Assembly: GCF_027596085.1 (NCBI RefSeq)
Contig: NC_072465.1
Coordinates: 4,715,579-4,779,578, forward strand
From: Anoplopoma fimbria
Taxonomy: Eukaryota; Chordata; Actinopteri; Perciformes; Anoplopomatidae
DNA: 64,000 nucleotides
Direction of reading: 5' to 3'
The first letter of the stretch is position 1; every line of letters starts with the position of its first letter. Positions 47,098-64,000 of this stretch are shown here, piece after piece. Both the position numbers and the translations under genes were made by a program. The notes beneath the pieces were generated by a model. That model did not search any database, was not told the origin of the DNA, and saw nothing but the letters and a program-made list of their open reading frames with translations.

Positions 47098-49933
47098 CTG
47101 TAACACAATGTGACATACAGACGAGGGCACGGGGATCAAACATGCAATCCAGACTCTTGAGAGCTATCTGCTTTCACACCAACCATGCCGAATCACTCAG
47201 ACATGAAGCTGAGAACATTTTTCCAATGGAAGCCATTCTGATGTTAATGCCAGCAAAGATGGCTAGTTGTTAGATGGCACAGCAACAGCCAATGGTAAAA
47301 AAACAAAAAAAACATTAGTGTACTGTACACATGAGAATAAAAGGCAGTGACAGAGAGGCAGACAGTGCTCGAAGAGACTTGTGACCCATAACAAACCTGC
47401 TCCCAGGTCCAGCTGGGGTCACCTCTCTGAAGCAGAATGGGACGTGGCTGGTCGGGCGGCTGGGACGGAGGCCGGTTACAGTCACTGTCAATGTGCTGCA
47501 TGTTGATCATGCTGCTTGATTGAACTGATAAGCCATGCTCTTTCATGCGCTGCCATGATGCCTTAGACACTTTGTAAATGATTAAAGCAAATAAAATGCT
47601 CAAGACGAGATCGCTGTACTGCAGTAGCAGTGTCTGCACTTTAGCTGGAATTTTACTAAAACAAGAAGAATTTAAAGATCAGCTTAATTCTACATCAATT
47701 TTGCCTGTAATACCCTTAAATAAATTTGTCGTTAGTCTCACTAAATCATCTACGTATGCAGCAAACACAATGCTTTGTTTATCGGATATTTATGGTTAAA
47801 CTTAAGTGTCAGTCTACCCATTTCTACTCGTAAATATCTCTTCAGGTCTACGTTTAACTGCAGGAATACAACTACAACGGATCCTAGCAATTACAAAGAG
47901 GACGTTCTTTGATGGTTTAAAGTAGGGTGAATAGCATGAACACATTTACAGGCTGCATTTCACCCTTGAACGTGTCATCCAAAGGTTAAATGCAACTGAC
48001 ATTTGCATAAAGTATCCATAACAGCGGCTACGGCAGCGGCAGCACTGGCAATGTATTTTGGGTGGATGGATTTGTACGTATGGAGTAGAGCATGGGCGTA
48101 TGTGAGTTGAGGCCACACCACACAGAGATCAGGATGGCGAAAGAGCGAGACCGAGAGAAAAGAAAGACAGGAAGTGGGAGGGAGAGCCAGACGACATGGG
48201 AGGACAGTTACAAACCGTGGTCTGATTTTGGAGGACAGAGGCCTCCCCCATCTTGTCATTTCTCATACATGCAGTGAGATGGGGAACGACCATCCCTGAA
48301 GGAAGACAAGAGCCCAGAGCAATACGGGAGGAAACAAAAAGAGAAGAGCACAGGGTTTAGATCGCTCGGAACCAACTTGAAGGAAGAAAAGGAGAATTAT
48401 TGTGTTGATTTTTTCAATGAAAAAAATGTGTTTATTTGATCATTGAGTCATTCAGAGTAAAGAGACAGTCCAGGAAATTGCCCAAACCCTTCAGTGGAAC
48501 ACATCAGTTACAGAGAAAAAGTCCTGGAACCCAGCGCACACACACACACACACACACACTCTGACACATTAACCCACCCACACACACACCTAAACATGTG
48601 GACAAAGAAGCAGCAGAAACCCAGAACCAAAAAAGATAAAGACAGTGAGACTGACACCCACAACAACAGCGTATGAAGCAGTTTCACATAGCAGACAGAA
48701 ATCAAAAGAAATACTGGCAAGACTGTCAAAAGTTGTGCCAACTAAAAAGTACAAACAATGATCAAAAATATACAATTTCACATGATGTCATACTGGTGCA
48801 GGTTAAGACAGCACATTCTTAGCGCAACAAAAAAAATGACATTGACGAACTTTTCAAGACTCCACTGAAAAACAAAAGTAACAAAAAAGAAAAACATTAA
48901 AGATGACTCGTGGCTATCAATCAAAACTGGTCAGTACGATAGAAAAAAAAAAAAAAAAAGAAAGGTTCCATAAATATTATGGAAAATAGACAATAGAAGA
49001 AAAAAAAAAAATCCAATATACACTTTTGACAAGTTCATGCAGCAATAGACTTTTATCCATTAATATGTGGCTTTGATCATGGCTCTGTACACGGAACAAA
49101 AATACTTGTAAAAATGCCTCTATTCTTTTCATCACTGTACAAAAACGTCTATATAACTGGAGCGACTCTTTTTCGTTTTTTTTTTTATGGAGATGGGTGG
49201 CGTTCCTATCATCACAGCTTTTCAATGACATTAACAGTGTGGGTGCAAAAAAAAAAATCCATGGATTAGTGAGTAATGTCAAGCACAGTATTGTGAGATT
49301 TTTCCTTCTTTAAAATAGCAACAATACAAAAAAGCATCAGATTGCCTTTTTCTTTTCAATACAGTTCTCACTTAAAACCCTTAAGAGTTCAGTAGCTTAC
49401 ATTCACCTTCAATAAATATCATAAATACGTTTGTGTCACGTCCTTACCAAAGCTGCGAGATGTCCCATTGTATCATGGGATGCAAAGGATCAATACCTCT
49501 TAACTCACAAGAAACACTGATTTTTCACTCACTGTGTTCATTCAAACCTTTCTGCTTTCATGCACCACTGAAATCAGACCCACCACCTTTCTGTAAAGTC
49601 CCAGCAGAGTGCTTTTGCTCAGTGGCCAGAAGGTGAAAAGTGACAGCGGGATGACATGGTAACTGAGAGCAGGTGACAGCAGGAAGGAGGGGTGGGGGGG
49701 GCAACAGCATCCAGAGGAGCAACCTCAACCCCTGTTCCCCCACCCCCCACCCCAAAAAAAAAAAAATCCCAAAGCCCAGCAGTGACCTCCACCAGAAAGA
49801 GACCCAAGACCAACAAACCCCCTTTCCCCCTCCCTGGTGGGTTTGGTCCCAGGGATGGGTGAAGGGTCCTGGGAGGGTAATATAGTTCTTTCCCCTTTCG
49901 AAACCCACCACCGTCCGCTGGGTGTCCCCTCGC
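47098..49933 (-). other. magi1: magi1 last intron (long form) / short-form 3' UTR
   Basis: For the long transcript this is intron; for the short one the upper part (about 48410-49933) is 3' UTR. A 131-codon frame at 47244-47639 does not fit the flanking phases as an exon (see rejected items). No other coding signal was seen. Confidence 0.5.
48431..48436 (-). promoter_or_regulatory. magi1: Candidate poly(A) signal for the short magi1 transcript
   Basis: AATAAA on the minus strand lies about 1.5 kb past the short-form stop. The interval 48440-49930 is U-rich in transcript sense with many homopolymer runs, typical of a vertebrate 3' UTR, and has no other coding signal. A (CA)n tract at 48538-48560 lies just before it. 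Confidence 0.4.
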
Positions 49934-52705
<2,772 letters not shown>

Positions 52706-53428
52706 TTTGTGATTCAGATTTGAAGTGTGTGTGTGTGAGTGTCCTTTGAAGTGGGGTCCTATTTCGAGAGCATGGGACAAATGCCACCTTCAGGAAAGTC
52801 ACACATATCTAAAAGGTGTGCCAGGCGGTGCGTGTATGTGTGTTTGTGTGTACATGCATATGTTCAGGTGGTGTAAGGATGCTGAATTATTGATGCTTTG
52901 GGCTCTGGGTGGACAAAGAGAGAGGGCACAGATATAATAGGAGGGAGGGAGAGAGAGAGCGAGGGGCCGGGCACCACAAGGACAGGCAGACAGCCACAGC
53001 AGCTCCTCGTCTTCACGCTCTCCTAATCTCCTCTGCTGCAGGATTAATGCTATCTGAGCGAGCCATCTCCACACCGCCAGATTAATTCAGCAGCGAACAC
53101 GGTGGACTGAGGGGTTACTTTGAAAGCAAACAGGCTTTCCTTAATGCAGAAAGTCTGATAACGCCGGCAGGTAGACGAAAAAGGAAATATAAATAAATAA
53201 CAATGCACTCTGATTGTCCTTGGGAAGGTGGGTGGCTACAGTATATATATCGGTTGATGCATGAAGGGACGGGAGGAGGAATGTGTGCTAGAAACAGATG
53301 AATGGATGTATGAAAAGACAAATGTGGGTGGGGAGTTGTCGGAATGGAGCGCAGATCACCGGGTGTTTGATGGAGACATGAAATGCACGGATGTCTGGAT
53401 GAAGTTTGGCTGGAGCGTCCTTCCTTAC

Positions 53429-53516
53429 CTGAGCTGAGACTTGTGTCGGGGGTTGAGGAGGAGGGCCCGGGGGTGCTTTGAATTCATACGATTCCTGTTT
53501 TGGTTTGGTGTTGTTC
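53429..53516 (-). CDS. magi1: magi1 exon: proline-rich linker
   Basis: This 88-nt exon (phase 2 in, 0 out) follows CTGCCTCAG and ends before GTAAGG. It reads RNNTKPKQESYEFKAPPGPP followed by PQPPTQVSAQ. The N(T/N)TKPKQES(Y/Q)EFKAP wording matches the MAGI-1 linker preceding PDZ5. The PPGPPPQPP run is a possible SH3/WW-type ligand, although that is inference only. Confidence 0.92.
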
Positions 53517-53692
53517 CTGAGGCAGAAAAGATAAAGCAGTCAGTACCAAATAGAAATCGGGGATTAAATGTGTTTCAGGCAGTTACTAATTCATTTAATC
53601 TGCATATTATTGACACTTTCTACTGACTTTTTTTTTTTTACAATAACTTTACTTGCTTGCTCAAAACACTCAATTTCCCAGCGTGCCCCTTA

Positions 53693-53821
<129 letters not shown>

Positions 53822-54499
53822 TCACGTCAACAAGTGTAAGACATTTTTATTTTTGGCCCAAAAACCTTTCCTCCTCGTGGGTACATACAAAAACCTGCCT
53901 GCTTCAATGAGGATATCTTACTGACATTTGCTTTTTCTCCATACAGCGCCTTATATACGCCATAATTTCAATATAAAAATAATAATTCAGCAGCTGTCAG
54001 CTACAAACATTTGCTGACCTATGGAGACCACCACCAACTCTACCAGCCTCCAAGCTTTGTGCTTGTAAAATTGCATTTATTTTCCAAAAGGTGTTCATCT
54101 AACTGAGGACTGAAACTCCTCCTGTGTCTGAGTTTTCAAACAGGAAACATGCAGCCTCTTGGAAGATTAAAGCTCCTGTTTATTCAGTCTTTTATCTTAA
54201 GACTGGTTCAATCCCTGCATCACGCTGGGCTCTAATGACCAAAGCCCACTGTCATTACATCACTCTTGCTGCATAAAGAAACCAATCTTCTCCCATCAAC
54301 CAAATCTTTCTTGGCTATTTACAAGCAGCCTTTATTTGATTACAGCTCTCCACTCTCTTCTAAGTCTCCTAATAACTATTCTTCTCACGGTCAGTTCCCC
54401 TCTAATCTTTTCATCTCCTCCACCTCCACCAGTCCCCTTAGAGCCTGTTGGCTTAACTGTTCGATATGCCCGTTGCCCAAAAGGTTCAAAGTCAACCAG

Positions 54500-54790
54500 T
54501 CAAGCTGCATCGTGGGTGGGGCTAGCGTCATTTCGGACCTTTTAGATCTTGGAGTACCGTAGCCTGTATAAAAACATGCACGTAGTCTCCATGACTTCAC
54601 ACATAGGTTTTTCAGAGTGGGTGGCTCCAACTGAGGAACTGTCAAACTGAGGTGGATCTTCGGTGGAGCTGAGGCGGGCTACCAGAGACCTGATACGGCA
54701 CCCACCTGTCTCTCAAAGCCGCCACGCCCTTAATGATTTATGACTTTAAGACTTAATAAAATTTAAACAGGTGACTTCTATAAATCAACA
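54500..54790 (+). repeat. Dispersed fish repeat, family B
   Basis: It includes AGATCTTGGAGTACCGTAGC, GTAGTCTCCATGACTTCACA, GGCTCCAACTGAGGAACTGT and GCACCCACCTGTCTCTCAAA. These form a combination I associate with an abundant teleost element. A diverged copy lies at about 15560-15790. Confidence 0.5.
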
Positions 54791-56066
54791 GCAAACTCAC
54801 TAACAATCTCACACGTTTTCTGTTGCTCATTTTTCACTTTCACCGCCTGAAATTTGTCCCTGTAAACCTTATTCGCCCCTCCATCTGCTCATTTGCACTC
54901 CTTCCATTCTGCTGCCTCTCTCCATTCATCTCTCCTCCCACTGTTGTCTGCCTGGAAATTAATCGAATAAGCTCCGTTTACTCCCTGTCTTTCCGTTCCG
55001 CAAGCGGCCCACTGCCTCTTTTCTCCTTGCTCGCTTAGAATCATTTACGCCGCAAAGAAAAAGCACTCAGCTGTTTCTGTAATTGGTCTATGGCCCTGGC
55101 AATGTGCCCTCCTGCCCTGAATGGACAAGAGTTACAAATAAGAGCAGGTACAATCACAATGAGATTGCTAAAAGAAAAAAAGAAAAAGAAAAAACAGGCA
55201 CATCATATCACCTCAGGCCTGTCTCCCTTCTAGTACACAATACGAAGCAATGCTCTATGCTGCAGAGACATGAGCTTTGATGAAAGCATTAGCTGTTTGT
55301 GCATGCATTACTGTGCAACAGCAGGAAGAGTTCCTGTTTTCTTTGTCACTGCAGTTGTGAGCGTCAGTCGCAACAAAACTCCATCTGTGTTCCCCCACAG
55401 TGGAGAGGTAAGCTCAGTGGAAAGGAGCCGAACCTGACTTCACCTTGGAACGACCTCTAGCGATGGTATTTATTCATGTCAGAAAGTTTAGACGGGATTG
55501 ATCCACACAAAAAATAGGCGCACTCAGTCATGAGTGAACAAAGGCACACAACTTAGAAACACGATCCACAATCTTCCCCCGTCTCTGTCTCCGTGTCAGA
55601 CAGCATCTGTTTGTTTGACACATGCACATAAACACAAACCAGAACTTTTTCGATAAGGCATATCCAGTTATTTCTCTCCGACGCCTTTTCTCGCTCGCTC
55701 CCTGCGTCTTCTTGGCAGAGCAATTTTGGCTTACTGTTCTCATCAAGCGCTCCACGAAAACCCCCCAAAAAAACCTCTCTTCATCCATAAGAAGTGAGCC
55801 GGAAAGCAACGAGCGGCGGACAAAAAAGCTCCAATTTCTACCAGTGAGTGCGTTGACAGGGAGTATCGCCTTCCTCGCACACACACACACACACACACAC
55901 ATACACTTAATTAAACAGCATTTGTGAAGCATGCCAGAGTGATCCGTCAGCACGAAGCAGAGAGAGCTCTCAGCTGAACAGCACAACATAAAGTGTGCAC
56001 AAACTTTTTCCTTAGAGTCATACAGATCAAACATATACAGAGGAAATTCTGCGCTCTCTCTCTCTA

Positions 56067-56210
<144 letters not shown>

Positions 56211-56789
56211 TTTTAAAAGTAGCAGTTCTGTCAACACCACTGGGGTGTTGCATTCCCTTTGAAAGCAAGTGAAAAAACTGCAAGCTTTATATATAACACT
56301 TCAGGTATACATAATAACCACTCAGAGAAGTGATGACTTGTCCTGTATTATTTGACTGCCACTGAGCAAAGCCACTTGCAAAAATCTGCACTCCTGCTTG
56401 GACAACCTTCAACAACAAGATCTTCTAAATATGAATATTTTTGCTGAAGGCAACAGACTGAATGGGGTATTGTCAGAATGTGCTGGTTAAAAATATCCCA
56501 CGCTGTTGCAAGGACTCTGAAGGTCCCCTTTTAGGACTGTGAGTTGGCAGGATACCCATTATCGCAACAGTTTATCAAGGCAATAGAGCCTTTTAAATGA
56601 CTACATCTCGCTCAGTTGTGAGGAAATATTAACAACTGACAAAGTATTAAAAACTTCTGCAGTAGTTCCCGCTATAATCGGTGTCTCCAGGACCATGTTT
56701 TGCCATGATGACACACACACAAACACACACGCTGGTTACTGGTTATTATATCAAACTATCTATACTAAATCCTTAACTGTCACTCTCTA

Positions 56790-60674
<3,885 letters not shown>

Positions 60675-61169
60675 TCAAACAATGCTTTAACAGAGACAAG
60701 ATTTTGTATTTAAGATATACTTTAGGTTCATACATTAAATTAGAATTAACTCTTTTTCAGCAGGCATAATGTTGGTGTGTAGTACAGGTCTGCTACACTT
60801 TAAACCACACTATTACATCTTCTCTCTCCTTCCCAACCTGCAACAGTAGTCAGCCGGCTCCAAAGTAAATCATTATTTACTTTTCCTTCATGAAAACGCA
60901 GTGCAGGAGTGCAGTGCAGATAACAAGAACAAAACAACTTTGCCTTTGAAGTGGTGTGTGTGGTGGGTGGTTTTCTTTTCACGGAAGCTGTGTTGTAGAA
61001 ATCATTGATAGGAAGTTGATAAGAAGCTCAGAACTCCACGGAGGAGGCAGATAAATAAAAAAAAAAACCCCCACACATACAGAGGTGGTGTTAAACCCTA
61101 TAGATGCTGCTCGGACTAGTGCTGTGAATAAAGCCTCCCTTTCATCATTCATGTTTCTGAATCCTGTCA

Positions 61170-61307
<138 letters not shown>

Positions 61308-61980
61308 TCACCATTAACATATCTGCATTAACACAAACCGCCTTCACCATTACTGCACAAGAAGAGTTCAGTCCCAGCATACAGTTAGCCGTTTAGTATA
61401 AACTGCAGCCAAGGGTATGGCCGTAATAGAAGCACCCATTGTTCTCAGTGACTCAAACCACCCGTCTGCTTATGTCAACATGCAAATATTCATCCTCCCA
61501 ACTGTTCTAAGCTTTGTCACCGAGATAGCACTTTTGCACAAACAGTCTGTCTGGAGGATTTGGGAAAAGAACAAACAACTGATCCGTCAAAAGGATGAGA
61601 AAAGGATCTATTTTTGGGTAAAGAGCACAGGTATAAAGCTTAAATAATCAGGAGCCAGACAGACTGCCAGAACAATTCAGAGCACCCGCTTTCATATGCC
61701 CCATAATTAGAAATGATCGGGCTGAAGTTTCACTCTGAAGTCTGAAATAGCATCGTTTTTATTTCGTTTGAGCTCAGTGACGTTACCACAGTCTGGACAT
61801 TACTATTCCATTGGACTACACTGTTTCTTTTATGAAGTGATGTGTGACATGCAAGTCCATTTTCTTTTTTCATGTGTCGGGGAGCACTTCCCACCAGACG
61901 GAGGTCCTAATACTTGCTGGAATATGCTATTTATTATTGAGCAGAGTATGGCAAGTTCACAGTCCACAAGAGAACAAGTC

Positions 61981-61984
<4 letters not shown>

Positions 61985-62074
<90 letters not shown>
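61985..62074. repeat. (GT)n microsatellite, about 90 bp
   Basis: About 45 uninterrupted GT units in a magi1 intron. Confidence 0.97.
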
Positions 62075-62075
<1 letters not shown>

Positions 62076-63879
62076 CAGTCACTAGAAAACTCAGCTATAA
62101 AAGAAGCATTTCACTGCAGAGAATGACAGCTCATGGTTCATGTAGCAGTGGAGGTGGGGGCAGCCTCAGGGGGGCTGCTGGGAGCCAGGGGGAGAGATGG
62201 GAGAGAGTGTGCATGCATGAGGCCTTATCTCGGTGTACATATGAGCTTCTTTGCCCTAAGCGTGTGCATACGTATTCATGTATGTGTATGCAATTGTACG
62301 GTCGCAGCTGTGTTGTACTGGCTGACAAACATGCACCTCTGAGTAAAACTCCCTGGGAGATTTCCTTTTCGCTCCGACACAGGCCACTGCTGCCAAGGCC
62401 ACTGAAGCCACTGAGAGACGGCGGGGTGGCAGAAGGCATAAGCAGCCTGCTCCCAATCTGTTCCTTCAGTCAACAGTTAAATTCCCGGCGGAACACAGCC
62501 ATCTCTTACAATCTATCACAATGTGACCGTGGAGGAACGGGGAGAGGAAGAGTCAGAGGAGAACTGTCGCAATCTGCACCTGCACACCGTAGGGTCAACT
62601 GCCCAGATGAACCCTGCTCCTGTCAATGAATGGATCCATAAGTAATCCCTGCAGTGAGCCAACTGGGCGTGAATCGATCAATATTCGACAAAGATGGACG
62701 GACCTGTGCCGAGGACTGCAATTAACAAGCGTGGCTGAGGTAATTCAACTGGGATGTTAAAACCAGACAATAATCATAATGAAGGCCAATAGAGCATGAG
62801 AGAGTTCTCTATCCTCTGTGGCCCACATTGCGCAGAACGGGTCTGTGCGAGTTTTTTTCTGCAAATGGAAATCGTTCACCACATGGTGAGTTTAAAGACC
62901 TTGATCTCAGCAGAACTTTTCATTACAGCTAGATTCTGCGTGGAGAAATGTCTCTGCCGTGGCCGAGGCCTGAGCCCTATGGGGGTTTCACACAGCAGGA
63001 TTTTTAGGATGAGAGCTCAATGCAGAGTGAGGGGGGTGGAGGATTTACACCTGCTGGGACAGGTCAGCTGTCATTCTCTCTGTGCTTCTCATTTACTTTC
63101 TAAACCCTCAGAATCCCTTGATCTCGCAAAGCTTGACCTTTTTTCTCTTTCACTTCCCATTTCTGTGTTTCTGTCGCCCTCTTCGTCACCCTTTGTGCTC
63201 CCTTTGCGGTCCTCCCGTTTACTCTGGGCAAACTCAGGCTCAGGTAATTTAGAAAAAAACCCCATTGAGACTCCATCACCTTAGGGCGGGTTTGTAGACA
63301 TAATCTCCCCCTTAGTATTGGTTTCTTCTGCTCTCCATCACGATTCTTTATTTCCTTTTAAAATCAAACACCACAGTCCTCTTAGCCTTTCCCGGCAGCT
63401 TGCCCAACAGGCATCTGCACTACCAGCCCACGCTCAGCCCCCCCCCTCACATTCTTCTTCTTCATCATAGGCATCTAAATAATGAAAATCCATGACAAGT
63501 GGTGCCTGAGGAAGTGATTAGATGTTCGCAGCCTTTTTCAGACTAATGGTTTTTCTTTTCCCTCTCCTGTTTTTCTTTTTTAAACCCGACAGTGGATTTG
63601 AGGGTTATTCTTTTTAATTGGAGCTATCCCTTCGCTTTGGCAAGACTAGACAAAGAGGAGGGGGGGGGATTGCAATCCAACGACATCCACTCCACTATTG
63701 CTGCTAATTATACGCCTGTGTGTCTCTTAAGGTAAGTGTAGTGTAAAAGTGTGTCAATAGGACCATAGTGGCACCTACAGAAGTAGCTTTTAAACGACTG
63801 GACAAAGAACATGTGGGAGACGAAGGCTTCTGATGCGGCTCGGAAATCAATGCTAACTTTGTGGCTTTGAAGAACTGCT

Positions 63880-64000
63880 TCAAGAGGAATAACTCAACAT
63901 TTTGGGAGATACATTTATTAACTTTCTCCCTGTTGTGAGTTAGATAAGAAGATGGAAATCACTCTCATGTTTGAATGTTAAATATAAAAGGGAAAATTTG
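63880..64000 (-). repeat. Dispersed fish repeat, family A copy cut by the window edge
   Basis: AACTCAACATTTTGGGAGAT followed by GAGTTAGATAAGAAGATGGA and AATCACTCTCATGTTTG is, in reverse complement, the same terminal region as in the copies at 22085 and 27023. It continues past the window. Confidence 0.5.

Noticed and set aside
47244..47639. 131-codon minus-strand frame with the segment DCNRPPSQPPDQPRPILLQR, considered as an extra magi1 exon
   Set aside because: An AG/GT pair around it can be found, but the resulting 62-nt or 88-nt exons do not fit the phase 1-1 needed between 49984 and 47097. I also do not recognise the segment in MAGI-1. cDNA would settle it.
61844..62629. 261-codon plus-strand frame
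   Set aside because: It depends on reading through the (GT)n tract. The rest is low-complexity intron sequence with no domain, antisense to magi1.

Overview
The window looks like nuclear DNA from a ray-finned (teleost, perch-like) fish. It has small coding exons in long AT-rich introns, very long (CA)n/(GA)n microsatellites, 5'-truncated LINE fragments, and dispersed sequences of kinds I recognise as common in teleosts. There is no bacterial-style gene organisation. I worked out the exon structures by reading splice sites and comparing the translations with vertebrate families from memory. No alignment or database search was run.

Two protein genes are supported, both on the minus strand and arranged head to tail. 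(1) Positions 269-6581 hold the first six coding exons of adamts9, a secreted metalloprotease of the GON-ADAMTS group. They encode the signal peptide, the prodomain with furin sites and the start of the catalytic domain, about 399 residues. The remainder lies beyond position 1. (2) Positions 45816-61291 hold the last nine coding exons of magi1, a membrane-associated guanylate kinase scaffold. They encode the last three PDZ domains and two alternative C-termini: a short end at 49934 and a long Arg/Ser-rich tail ending in a PDZ-binding -DLSI at 45816. The 5' half of magi1 lies beyond position 64000. The order MAGI1 then ADAMTS9, on the same strand, matches human 3p14.1, so this is conserved synteny.

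The roughly 38 kb between the genes (about 6.9-44.9 kb) holds no protein gene that I can support. It contains the adamts9 5' flank, several microsatellites over 90 bp, LINE remnants near 35.8-37.2 kb, other dispersed repeats, and two perfect hairpin palindromes with 4-nt spacers (14306-14355 and 24783-24818).

The most informative observations are these. Two magi1 exons (PDZ4 and PDZ5 halves) have 3' splice sites with about 200-nt AG-free zones and good branch-point/pyrimidine-tract matches about 150 nt away. Both exons are multiples of 3 nt. There are apparent one-base losses in G/C homopolymers in two magi1 exons, most likely sequence errors. There are also the perfect palindromes, and an upstream ORF overlapping the adamts9 start. 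I found no convincing new biological system.
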